DNA of 64,000 bases from Lineus longissimus (lineage: Eukaryota; Nemertea; Pilidiophora; Heteronemertea; Lineidae), in NCBI RefSeq assembly GCF_910592395.1, contig NC_088319.1, forward strand, positions 13,022,001-13,086,000, in the 5' to 3' direction. Position numbers and translations under genes: made by a program. Numbering within the stretch: the first letter of the stretch is position 1; every line of letters starts with the position of its first letter. Below, piece after piece: positions 50,466-61,029 of this stretch. The notes under the pieces are model-generated. The model searched no databases. It was not told the DNA's origin and was given only the letters and a program-made list of their open reading frames with translations.

Positions 50466-52081
50466 ATTTCCAATGATTCATCTAGATACAAGGAAAGCAG
50501 AACAGAGCCTAGTCTAAGCACTTCATTAAAAAAGTACTAGCATTAAAAAATACAAGGTAGACTCACCATGTACACAGCCTGTACATGGTAATACCAAGTA
50601 GAATACATAGACCTATACATACCATATAGACAGTGCTTGGCAATAGAATGTGTTTTTTTAATCGTCTATTAACCACAGCAGACGATACTTTAAAAAAAAC
50701 CGAACTGGGCCACTTGTTAAGTTAGTTCCAAATTTATTTTGCCGTGGAAGTTTGGCCTCTAGTGGTATTTGGAGGCATTTACTGGCGAAAAAGTAAGTTG
50801 TGGAGTAACCAGGAGCATATCAAGAAGCCGGAAAGCGTGAGGGGCGAAGCATTTTTCATCAAAACTCCTGGCGTGTTCCAAAATTTCATGGTCCATTTCA
50901 AAGATCTTCATGAAATAGGGGGGAGGGGCGTGCATCTGGTGTCATCCTTGGATCCGCACCTGGTAATGGTCTTTTTCGGAATGACAGCTAGGATCACCCC
51001 CAGGATGACTATAAGGATCTGTTAGCTTATAAAGGGAAAACAGTTTTCTCAGTTTAACATGATTGCTGTTGGCTGAACACTTTCTTATACAGGAATAATG
51101 ATTTTCCATGGAGAGATCCTTGCTCAAAGAGCATCATTAACCAAGAGCTTTTAAAGAATGACAAGAAGCAGCTACTATAAGCAATCACTTTAGACCTTGA
51201 AGGGGATTCAGACCCATGGCCTCTCAGTCAGAGGCCATCTACTCAAACCAGACAGTTAGTGTTCCAAGCCTATCATTTTGGAACCGTAGCATGGAATGAA
51301 ATATTAGTTTCACGCCAAACCACCAGATGTCACTACTGCCTGTAGCTGCTGATGCTGCCAAGCTGCATGCCAGAATCAATATGATACTGAACATCAGGAT
51401 TAGAGATGACAACGCAGCTCACATAATCTATGCAACTTCTGATTGGTCGGGATTTTTATCAGAACATCTTGGAGACGATGTTTACGACCGCAGCATCTCT
51501 GACAGATGAGTGTTGGAAGATTCTGAAATCATCTGAAATTTTGTGGTGTTGGAAAACTAAGGACTTCAATACTTTCTAATGGCAACTTGAAACACGAAAA
51601 CTTTAACTTACCGCAATACATGTATACCATGACATCATTGAGGATATAAAATGTCAAGTTTGATGATACGAAAAGTGTCCTTTTGATGCAGGATAGGGAC
51701 CAAAATAGATTTCATGGTCGCTGATGATAGACCTTCTTCAAAACTTGAACACCAAGTGAAATTATTCGTAATAATTAAATAAAATATCCAGACCGTAACT
51801 ATGTTTTTGGTTCGGAGAATCAGAAAATAGGCCTTGATGTAGTTGCTATGGGCACAATATTAAGCAAAATATTTACTGATCAATCAGAAGGTGAGAAAAT
51901 CTAGGCGACCTATACAGCTGTGACACCGATGTTTCTTTTAGTTTTTGCAAACAAATAAATCTTTGCCATTTTTATTTTCGTGAATTAACAGTGCCCAAAA
52001 AATCTTCAAATATAAAACATCGGTGAATGAAGTACCGAAAAAATTCTGCTTTTAAGTGCATTAACACAAATGTCTAATTTT

Positions 52082-52363
52082 GTCAAGATCGTGATGTCAT
52101 TTTGGCTTACTAGCTCTCCCAGTGTGAAGGGCTAATATTTACATGTGTTGCCTTGGTAAAAAGACAACATCAGACTTCAAGAGCCACACCTTTGACCATG
52201 TGATTCTTGACTCCTGGTGACTGAAGTAGTGACAAAATTCTGCTTTGTGCAACACAGTTGTCGATTTTTGGTCAAGGTCGTGATGTCATTTTGGCATATA
52301 CTCTCCCAGTGTGAAGGGCTTATATTTACATATGTTGCCTTGGTAAAAAGACAAAAAAGAGCC
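52082..52363 (+). repeat. Direct duplication with 189-bp spacing
   Basis: GTCAAGATCGTGATGTCATT and about 90 following bases recur from 52271 with few changes (both include CTCTCCCAGTGTGAAGGGCT). Confidence 0.85.
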
Positions 52364-53499
52364 ACTGTCCTCCAACAAAAAGTCTCACACCTTTAATCTG
52401 CGAAGTAATCATAATTGAATTACAATTTTATTTTCGCAGACGTCAAAGTTTTTTTCCAGATTTTTCAACAAATAGAATATTTCTGCCCCTGTATATGGAG
52501 TATGAACCTCCACCTCAATATGGAAGTGCCTGTTCTCTCGGCTGACATTGCTGATAAGTTAACCTTAGTTTGAGCACAATCACACCTCCATTGTTGAATA
52601 TTGAAGAAACAGCTCTACCCCTCTGCCTTGCATTCAGCGTTGTGCAAAAATGTCACCAACTACTATAAAACCACCAAATTTGTATGGCTCGTTATTTTCG
52701 TAATTTGCAGTTTATTCTTGCAATATTCACTTTGACGAATAAATGATATTCATTAAATCCAGGAAAAATAAAACACATAGCGAGAATTTGATGGTTTATA
52801 TACAGCTCTATCTCTCTTGCTTGTACTCAACATTGTACAAAAACGTCACAATCGACTGGCAGTTATTTCAAGGCCTCTTGTGGTATGGGCAAGAGAGTTT
52901 CTCAAGTTCCTCCAGTGAGCCTTGTATTTTTATGAGTCAGATGTATTGTTGGTTTGGGCTACCCAGGGACAGAAGAAAATCCCTCACCTAAAAAGGAAAC
53001 CAGGCCGACAATACGTCTCAGGTGGATGAAAAAAATTGCTGTGAATCACCCTTCTCTGGTATCAAGCCCCACATTGACACAGGATAACGAGATACACCAA
53101 CATTTTAAGAGCACTTGCTTCTGGTGTTGTTTTTTTTTGTATTACGGGCCCTAGCCACTCTCTTGCTTTACAGAAAGTTGTAAGCATTTTTTTGGTCAAA
53201 ATTTAGAAGTGCATATCCCAGTCAATAGTAACATCCACATTGAAACATTCGCTAATTTTTGAACCAACCCTTATTTTCAATGAAGCAGATTTTCAATGTT
53301 GCCTTGTTTTAATATTTTTTTTATTTTGTCGCTGGAACCACATGTATATTCTTGCCTAGCCTAACAACTGGGCCATGTCGTCATTACCCGAACCTGATCA
53401 CCAAGCCACCTCATCACACCAGAGGCCAGTTACCACATGTAATCTTGGCCCTCCCATGCTCATGTGTTTAATTCCGTCCACTCTAGTTGCCTGTGTTAA

Positions 53500-54300
53500 G
53501 CCATCCGAGCATGATAAGGGACATCAGCTCATCTCGTAATGACAGGTGAAAATCGGACTTAATCCATTCTGGCTGACATAAGCTGACGTAAGCGCTATGA
53601 GACCCTAGAGGCCCTGATGAGCTTCTATAGTAATGAATGCAGCGAATGGACACCGCGGGAATAAGTAGGGTGATGTCATAACAACCAAGATGGCCGCTTA
53701 ATCGGCTGAGTGCTGACCAATTGCACGAAAGCAACGAACACCAAGATGGTGCTGCATCTTCAAACGACTACCAACACGACCAACTGGGGAAGTTTGTGCT
53801 CAGTCCACCGACAAAATGAAAGATCACCTTGTGCCACATCACGCTAAGAGCTGCTAGAATTGTTTGGCTCATTAAAATGATACAGAAAGCTGTCAATTCG
53901 GGTATTCTAAAATACCTTGGTACCGTAAAGTCAACTTTTAAATGGAAAATGCATAAGCCTCGTTCTGAGAGTGGAGTGTTTTGGACACGCAACCAAGATG
54001 CTCTACCAAAGTTCCCTCGGGTTGCACTAAAATGTGGAACCATGCACACAGCTCACTTCAGAAGTTTGAGGCTCTCAAAACACTGCTTCAAACACAAATC
54101 AGCCAAGGAAGCATCAACCACCCTAAGTTTTTTAATGAGCACTACACATATTTGCTGAGAAAAACGCTCCAAATAGCCCATTTGCGCGGATTTTAGCGTC
54201 ACTTGAGCGAGCCGATCCGGACTTCCTATACGGGCTGCCGTAACATAATGTAAACAACGGCGCTACCGGCGCTCCGGGCAGGCGATGGATGGAATTTGCC
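53500..54300. promoter_or_regulatory. CpG-rich patch with YY1-like and ETS-like motifs, no recognised exon
   Basis: The stretch contains AAGATGGCCGC (YY1-like) near 53.69 kb, a second AAGATGG near 53.74 kb, and AGGAAGTCCGG (ETS-like) on the minus strand near 54.22 kb. CpG density is highest at 54.15-54.29 kb. It resembles a housekeeping-type promoter, but I find no convincing exon on either strand. Frames of 93-109 codons here read like noise. A 166-bp hairpin follows at 54366. Confidence 0.25.
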
Positions 54301-54365
54301 AAATTCGCACATATTCAAGTTATTTCGTGGCCTATCTTTTTAAGTTTGAGGTATTTTAGAATAGA

Positions 54366-54531
54366 AATTGAACCCTCGGCTTCGGACCTTGGTTGAGTTA
54401 CCAAGACACTCTCGGGTGGAGCTAAAATTTCGTCCAAACCCTCGCCTGTCGGCTCGGGTTTGGACTGTATTTTAGCTCCACCCTCGAGTGTCTTGGTAAC
54501 TCAACCAAGGTCCTCCGCCTCGGGTTCAATT
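54366..54531. mobile_element. 166-bp near-perfect hairpin (foldback)
   Basis: Arms of about 76 bp (left arm starting AATTGAACCCTCGGCTTCGG) pair with only a few mismatches around a short loop (CGCCTGTCGGC). The arms are GC-rich compared with the region. It may be a MITE-like foldback or, if transcribed, a long double-stranded RNA source. Confidence 0.85.
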
Positions 54532-56215
54532 CCTTAATCATAAAGAGTGCTTTTAGACTTTTGATCCAATGTGATGTTTCTACTTGTGGAAGTGGACTTT
54601 GTGGTAATTTCGTATATATTTCTTGTCTTTGTACTTGTATTTCGTTTTACTGATAATAAATTTCATTTCATTTTAAAGAGATACAGTAAAACTTACATAC
54701 ATCTGACTTGTATGAACCGGATAATCACATACCGGTATAACAAATCTTGAAAATACCTTTGCACAGCATATTCTTCTGATGAAGTGAAATGAAGTACCCA
54801 TCACAACTGACATATATTCCCTGTTTCATGTAAGCTGCACACAACCTACATCCCGGGCTTGAAGCATAATTTCACCATGAAGGTTTTGCATATGTTATGC
54901 ATAGAGATACATGAACATATGACAATCCTACGGTGCGGAAGGGGCAGGGTTAGTTGTTTGAAGCTCACGTAAGGGGTACATGCATCATGACTGGAGCACT
55001 TGTGCCACCTACGTGCTGGGTTGTGCGTAGGTAGCATGTATTTTACAAGTATATTGCACACAACATACACAAGTTTTTTGGGATGTCAATTTTGATTGTT
55101 ACTGAAACATCAATCGACAATTAACCACAAAACGGCATAATACATGTATCAACTGACATCAAAAACACTAACACTGTGATAATGACATGAGACACCAATG
55201 AACCAACTGTGATTGATCTCAAGGCAAGAAATACGAGTATAGAAGAATAACTTTGGACGAACTATCAGAAACAAAAAGTGAACAGGAGAAGTCTTACCAT
55301 AATTATCCTGATGGCGCATTTAGGAAAAATCATCCCCAAAACCCTGGGAAATCTTGCAAAAAGTTTCGAAATACTGTGAGATAGGATAGCCCCCTTTTGG
55401 CTACTTCGGCAGTCTAATCTGACATAACTGGCTCCCGTCTATACACTCCCTGCTTTCTGAGGATGCTGTTATTGTCAATATGACATGCAGATGTTTTGTT
55501 TACTTTGCATCCCCATATCTGTCTGTTGTTGCAAAGAGTGCAAATTGTTGGTAATGGTAGGCGAGAAGTTTCTCAGAATGACCCTGTTAAATGAGTTGAT
55601 ATCATACACTTCCTTTAGTGACCTCTTGGGGGCCTTGATGCAGCTGTCAGCTCATTTCCCAGCTAGCTTACCCTCTCCATTTAGGAATAGAATCAAATCA
55701 TGCGCAAAAATATATCAAACAATCATCATATGACAAACAATCAGAGAGCACACCATATGTACTTGGAAAAAGCTTAGAAATTTTCACAGAATTCACCTTA
55801 CAAAATCTGCAGGCAATTAATAGGAAATGCAATCAAACAGCATGTCCCAAAAAGCATCCATCCTGCAAATATTCTTCATAATAATCAGGAGTTCTGAGCC
55901 CTCCATGTTGATCATTGCAAAATTCATTGAAATAATACAAAGTACTTTAAACATATATGTTGAATTGAATAGTTTTTTGGGGACATACTGTGTTGTTAAC
56001 CAGGAAAATGCTAAGAACAACATTACCTGTAGAGGAGTACAGTGCTGCTGTAAAAAGGAAATTTTATAATGTAACCGCCGGCTTTTTACAGTGTTAAACA
56101 TGCAAAATGTAAATTATTTTTCAAGAAGTGAAAACACTACATTGTATAGAATACATTTTTTATTGTAATTTTTTCCATAGAAGGTGGATGCAGAATCTAC
56201 AGGAGGAAATGTTCT

Positions 56216-56417
56216 ACTCTAGTTTCACCAATACAAGACCACCTAATAGTTACTGAGAAACTGACACAACGGCCAAGCCGAAATGTGTCATCATGACTTT
56301 TAGACAGCGTGGTGTCACCAACCCACGGTCCATCCAATTGAACATTTCAAAAGGCATTGCGCACAATTCACCTGTTTCTTGAAAATTCAGAAAAGGTCTC
56401 AGATCAGTGAAACTAAA
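56216..56417 (+). mobile_element. MITE copy (CTCTAGTTTCAC family)
   Basis: The left end ACTCTAGTTTCACCAATACA (then AGACC) pairs with a right end that reads on the minus strand TTTAGTTTCACTGATCTGAG (then ACC). The centre shares GGTGTCACCAACCCA with relatives. It is about 202 bp and non-coding. Confidence 0.7.
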
Positions 56418-56699
56418 CATGTCTAAGAGAACCCAAATCACCGGCTTCCCACCTAACAAGCAACAGTCAGACCCCCTCGCTCCTGCCTGTAACCCGCCCC
56501 TTTAGCATGTTTAAAGGGAATATTAAGTATATGCCGACACTAGTAGAGAAAGGAGGAAAAGAACAGACACCACAACAAGATAAAAAATATGCGCCGTAAG
56601 AAGACTAACCTGGCCGGTGTGCAAACTGGGGGCGGAGCCTGGATGGTTGCCGCCATTTGTCACCATTTTCTAAAACAAGAACAAGGATCCTTTATTTAC

Positions 56700-57240
56700 A
56701 GAGCAGCGAAGCTGCAGCGATGCAGTCTGAAAACTGCAGTCTCCACTCAGCAAAAGGAAGCAGTCTGCACTAAATGAAGCTGTGATTGGCAAATGTCAGC
56801 AAAAACAAGCAGAGCTGTGATCAGCAAATGAACCAAGTCTGCAGTCAGCACTCCGCAAAAAAGGGAAGCAGTCTGCACTAAAGGGGGCTGTGATCAGTAA
56901 ATGAATGCAGCCTGCAGTCTGCACTCAGCAAAATGAAGCAGTCTGCACTAAATGGTGCTTTGATCAGCCAATGAATGCAGTCTGCAGTCTGCTCTCAGCA
57001 AAGGGATGCACTCTCCACTAAATGGAGCTGTGATCGGTACATGAATGCAGCTGTGATCGGTAAAATGAATGCAGTCTGCAGCCTGCACTCAGCAAAAGGG
57101 AAGCGACTTCACTAAAGAGGGCTGTGATCAGCAAATGAATGCAGTCTGCAGTCTGCACTCAGCACAAGGAAGCAGTCTCCACTAAATGGAGCTGTGATCA
57201 GAAAAGGATGAAGTTTGCAGTCTGCAACCAGCTGTGATCA
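56700..57240 (+). repeat. Irregular minisatellite (GCAGTCTGCACTCAGCAAA type)
   Basis: About six to seven imperfect units, roughly 65-100 bp each, carry GTCTGCAGTCTGCACTCAGC, AAGCAGTCTGCACTAAATG and AGCTGTGATCAG. It sits about 160 bp from the donor of exon 57397-57460. Confidence 0.85.
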
Positions 57241-57396
57241 TGCATAACCTCAAAGAATGAGACAGTTTTATCAAACTGGTCACAAGATTTAGCTGACACC
57301 TATGGACATAGCTTTATATCTAGTTTTCCAGAAGCAATCTACAAACGTAAACTGGTTTTCTGTTGAATAAAATTCAAACTCAAATTGTCCACTCAC

Positions 57397-57460
57397 CGAG
57401 TCCGGGCTGTCCCACAGGTACAGGTCTCGTCTCTCGGCCATGATGCTGTAGAGGTTCCAC
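57397..57460 (-). CDS. rn: Third exon of the distal N-terminal cassette
   Basis: This 64-nt exon has an excellent acceptor (CTCTCTCCTTCTCGTTTAG) and an excellent donor (TCG|GTGAGT). Its first G completes a Trp codon with exon 58997-59047. It then codes WNLYSIMAERRDLYLWDSPD and a Ser, and ends in phase 0. The high GC content and sharp splice sites in an AT-rich background make it a convincing exon. It may belong to the zinc-finger gene, since the phase fits the linker exon 45 kb downstream, or to a separate minus-strand gene whose other exons I cannot see. I do not recognise the protein segment. A diverged minisatellite (56700-57240) lies just downstream in the intron. Confidence 0.8.
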
Positions 57461-58996
57461 CTAAACGAGAAGGAGAGAGTTGCATCAGCCACTGAACATA
57501 AGCGCCACCTATGTTTGTAAGTGAGAAGCATTAGATGACAAATGACAAGTTCATAAACAACAACTAGTTGGTTAAACCCATTTTTAGTCAGAGGGGCCAT
57601 GCCTCTGAGAGGTCAAAAGCAATTGTTTTTATAGAAGACAAGACAAAAATCTGCATGCAACAGCCATTCTATTTGTGACAGGATTGCCCCCCCCCCATGA
57701 CAATATTGCAGCCAAAAAATGGCAGAAAGTTTCATCCACTTTTACCCATAATTATTAAGAATAACTACAGCCTTTAACGTGTTCTGGTAATTCTAATTGT
57801 AACTTCTGTAAATACATAAACTCTTATCATTGGATATTTTACTTGGTTGCGAAATCCTGCAAGCTTCTTTGATTTTGGCGACCCTAACTTTTATATGAAA
57901 AGATAATTCATTTCTAGAAACCACACTGACATAAACATCAATGACAACTTCAAACTGTATCATACAAAATCGCACAAAACAGTACATCAAAATATGAAAG
58001 AACTATAGTTTACAAGTAACAAGTTCGAAACACTCACAAACATGACAAATGGACCAACATGGAACAAGACACTTTGTAATTTCTGCATTACCTTCCTAAC
58101 ACTGAGGAGGGTCATGAGGACATTGAGGGGGTATATTTTGTTGTAGTAACCTTTACGTTATAATGATGTCTGCTGACAAGTTCTTCACTGAGGAGGTCAT
58201 TAGTGGGTTTCGTTGTTGTAGCAACTGATAATTACTGAGTTTGATAAAAGTCTTTCATTATGGATGGTCACTGCTGGTACCACAAATAAGAATTGGCAAT
58301 CGCCGCTACATGAGAAAAATAACAACACTTTAATGTACTCAACTCAACACTTTAATGTACAGACAAGCAATCAAATCACAGGTTGCAGCAATATAATTCT
58401 CTCGCTTGCTGGGTGGTTGGTCTGTTCCTCATTTGACATTATTTTCCAGAACAAATTTATATACAACTGTAAAGTTTTGGATATTGAGAAAAAACCTTCG
58501 ACACCATGATCTGAATGAAAAAGACAATTTGGGACCCTACATCGAATAAGACACACAAACATTCATCACAGGATTTCACCTTTTTTCTCAGGTTACACAT
58601 ATAACAACGGAGCAGGATAAAAATCTGAGAAATACACGAAGATTTTGCACGCTTTTTACACAAACGCCAATAAAACACAATCAAACCAATTAAAAGCAGA
58701 AAAGTAGAACAAAATTATATGGTTGAAATTAAGTTTTTTTCAGGGTGGCCCAAAAATGTCCCATCGCTAGAAGTAATCTTGCTCATTTCTCAGAGATAAA
58801 TTGGCGAAAAGGACAAAAGCCTCAGCCTTAATTTCTAAGTTAGTGGACCCTTTAATCAGTTAAATTCTCAGCCTTTGTGGAAAACATCTTACAGGAGACA
58901 TAAAACTTCTAAATCAGGAACTTCAACTGAAAATCTAAAAAGAATTCAGCACAAATGTTTTTTGGGCCACCCTGTATAGAAGATGTCATTCTTTAC
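57461..58996 (-). other. Intron inside the distal cassette
   Basis: It is bounded by a strong GTAAAG donor and a pyrimidine-rich acceptor. It holds the MITE at 58741-58974, which begins 22 bp inside the intron, and a C-run near 57687. Confidence 0.7.
58741..58974. mobile_element. MITE with CAGGGTGGCCCAAAAA terminal inverted repeats
   Basis: CAGGGTGGCCCAAAAA at 58741 is exactly repeated in reverse complement at the 58974 end, giving a 16-bp TIR on a 234-bp element. A similar word, AGGGTGGCACAAAAAAC, occurs alone near 34940. It has no coding capacity. The target-site duplication is unclear. Confidence 0.8.
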
Positions 58997-59047
58997 CAGT
59001 TGTCAGGATCATATTCTTCGCCCCTCATTTTGCTCCACACAAAATTC
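58997..59047 (-). CDS. rn: Second exon of the distal N-terminal cassette
   Basis: This 51-nt exon has the acceptor TTATTTTCTAG and the donor CTG|GTAAAG. It begins with one base of a codon and codes NFVWSKMRGEEYDPDN. It ends with TG, which joins G of the next exon to make Trp, giving DPDNWWNLYS across the junction. The exact phase match with 57397-57460 and the continuous acidic/aromatic reading are the main support. It needs an upstream exon ending with two bases of a codon, and the candidate at 60709-60728 ends that way. A short MITE (58741-58974) lies just beyond the donor in the intron. Confidence 0.8.
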
Positions 59048-60708
59048 CTAGAAAATAATCAAAGGAAACCACAATCACATTTTGGTGTAGAGTTTGGGTT
59101 TCCTATGCCAGCGGAGGGTTTAATGGTAAACTGACAATGTCGATGTTTTGTGATTGATAAGAAACAATACAATAACAAATATCACTGCAGAAACCGGGAA
59201 TTTGTAATTCATGCAAGCTGCCCAGCGAGACCTTATCACCTTCAAAAAATGGTGTCATAACTTGTTTGCCTAAAGAAAGGTTGTCGTTATTAGCCTTGTG
59301 TACGGTTCAAGAAAGTCAAGAAATTAGAATCGTGATAATATTAGGTAACCAGAAATAAAGAGATTTATAGTATTCTTGTTTCGATCCCTTTATCATCAGA
59401 TCTACCAACGACCAGCAATCTCGTCACCCCGATGGGAGGAGTCTTATTCCCATCTCAAAGTTACTCATCTCAATACAAAACCAACAACATCCCAGTGCAC
59501 ACTGAGCTTTTTTCCATAGTCTTATTTTACAATTTACCAGGTTCTACATTTACAATGACCCAAAGTTGTAATAACGCACCTAGATTAACGTTAAACCATT
59601 TGTATTGCCAATCTACGAGCCACATTCTCGGCTGTCTAGGAGCGACTACAATCTTGTCCATCTAGGAGGCACAATCTAAAGTTACACAGTCCCTAGTCTA
59701 GTTTTACAATAAACCTCCCCTAATAATCGGTAGGAACATCACCATACAAATCTTTTTCATTCGGTATCTCTTAAAGGCAAAGTACCTCTGCTCAAGTATG
59801 GATTACACATAGTGACCCTCTGATAACCGCACTGAACAGAATCACATACTCATTATGCAGTCATGGCATGGATATCAACTTCCATAATTTAGCAATAAGC
59901 TTGTCATTTTTCATTGGTCAAAGTGTGAAACCTCACTGTACAGTAGTTCTAAGTATATGCTCTTCCAAACCTGAACAATACATTTCATGTACATAGGTTT
60001 CCTCTCCACGGGACCAGATTACACTACATAATGGCTGCACCCTTTACACAAAGATCAGCTATACCATGAGAGATTATTCAAAACTGAGACAAAAAGAAAC
60101 GATAGTTGATCATCGGAAGAGAAAACTCAATATGAGACTTTATTCTGGCAAAAAGAGAAACCAATGAATGACCTCGAACATGAAACTGACCAACCAATCA
60201 GAAGACTAACTATTAAGCCGTAATCACGCCACTTGAAACCTTCCTTACGCCATAATATGGCTCCGTTTCGGGTCTACTGACGAAGGGAATAGAAGGGACT
60301 TAAGATCTCAGACGGATATATCAACTGACTTTATGGATTCTGCCAAAGAGGTCAATACACAACAAAATCATTATATGCATATGATGGATACCACATAACA
60401 TACTTGTCAATGACTTGTCATATCATTGAGATTTAACGATTCCTTACTTTTCGGCAGATTTTGTGTCTGGTACTAAGCATAATGTCACCATCAAAGAGTT
60501 AACTGCCCAATTGCGGCATATTTTGTTCTTACAATGTATCACTTACTGATCACAAAAAATATTGAATAAGAGTACAAAGAATTACAATAGCACAAAAAGT
60601 TTGATGGAGCTAACTCATAATGGCAACATGGGCACACCTCAGCAGCAGTGGCAAGTATAATCGCAACAACCATCCCAGCAAATCTGCCACGGAGATTGAT
60701 ACCCCTAC
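59048..60708 (-). other. Putative intron between cassette exons 1 and 2
   Basis: No other exon or repeat is recognised. Its acceptor side is good. The donor side depends on accepting the MFGCDLR exon. Confidence 0.5.
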
Positions 60709-61010
60709 CGCAGGTCACACCCAAACATGGCGGCCAAGACAATATACAATTTGACAATCCAGTAACGTCGAAGTCCACGGCAGGTGAGGTCCCCTTGTTT
60801 TGCTGCGGGCACGTTTCACCGACAATTGCACGAGAAGAAAGAAGGAGTTGCAGCCGTTGTTCTGGCGGGGACAAACCAACAAATTCAAACGAGGGTATCA
60901 TGTTCTCTTTTGTCTAATCGTCATCGGGAGTCTGTTTGTACACACCTCGTTGGATTCGAGAGCGCAGGCTTGAATGTGCTGGTGAAACATGAGATGGATT
61001 TCCGAGTTTT
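60640..61010 (-). promoter_or_regulatory. CpG-richer patch, probable promoter of the distal cassette
   Basis: CpG dinucleotides are dense here compared with the AT-rich flanks, and the patch covers and precedes the Kozak-type ATG at 60728. Open frames on both strands (60539-60901 minus, 60648-61014 plus) look like by-products of the GC content and show no recognisable protein. No TATA box is evident. Confidence 0.35.
60709..60728 (-). CDS. rn: Candidate start exon of the distal cassette (MFGCDLR)
   Basis: GCCGCCATG, a textbook vertebrate-type Kozak context, opens the frame ATG TTT GGG TGT GAC CTG CG, which ends at a GTAGGG donor. The two leftover bases plus the first G of exon 58997-59047 make an Arg codon, giving MFGCDLRNFVWSKM. 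The region around it (60.65-61.0 kb) is CpG-rich, as at animal promoters. The donor's +4 to +6 bases are not ideal, and a stop codon (TAG) overlaps the donor if it is not used. The full predicted isoform would be 447 residues with fingers at about 122-145, 152-174, 180-202, 208-232, 238-260 and 269-291. Confidence 0.55.
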
Positions 61011-61029
61011 GTGATACTGTTAAAATCTG

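Larger units (their letters stand above)
49030..57396 (-). other. Non-coding stretch upstream of the 49.0-kb exon
   Basis: After a GC-richer 5' flank (to about 49.44 kb) it holds a SINE fragment (50035-50120), CCAAT-bearing repeats (50250-50460), a 189-bp duplication (52082-52363), the promoter-like patch and hairpin at 53.5-54.53 kb, a MITE (56216-56417) and a minisatellite (56700-57240). No exon is supported. Confidence 0.5.
603..60728 (-). other. rn: Gene extent: rotund/squeeze-family C2H2 zinc-finger transcription factor, with candidate alternative 5' exons
   Basis: This is the span of the single supported gene, read right to left. The common 3' part is three exons (12424-12505, 8420-8589, 603-1559) coding 402 residues. 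Candidate 5' parts are 60709-60728 + 58997-59047 + 57397-57460, 48844-49029, 45555-45569, 28917-29101 and 24027-24182. Each ends in phase 0 and the common linker exon starts in phase 0. Adding exon lengths gives whole numbers of codons: 1344, 1395, 1224, 1386 (counted from the ATG at 29093) and 1365 nt including the stop. The family is known as nuclear, DNA-binding developmental regulators. The joins are inferred from splice sites and phase, with no transcript seen. The 5' end may lie beyond the window. Confidence 0.75.

Noticed and set aside
53829-54158. 109-codon plus-strand frame and 93-codon minus-strand frame
   Set aside because: Both strands are open over the same bases, there is no protein similarity, and the stretch is GC-richer than average.
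57397-59047. Resemblance of WWNLYS...ERRD to the LUFS/LisH region of SSBP-type proteins
   Set aside because: Only a few aromatic positions and an ERR match from memory. The LisH helix before it is absent, so I do not claim homology.
60539-60901. 120-codon minus-strand and 89/76-codon plus-strand frames
   Set aside because: They overlap a CpG-rich patch where stop codons are scarce; there are no domains, and both strands are equally open.
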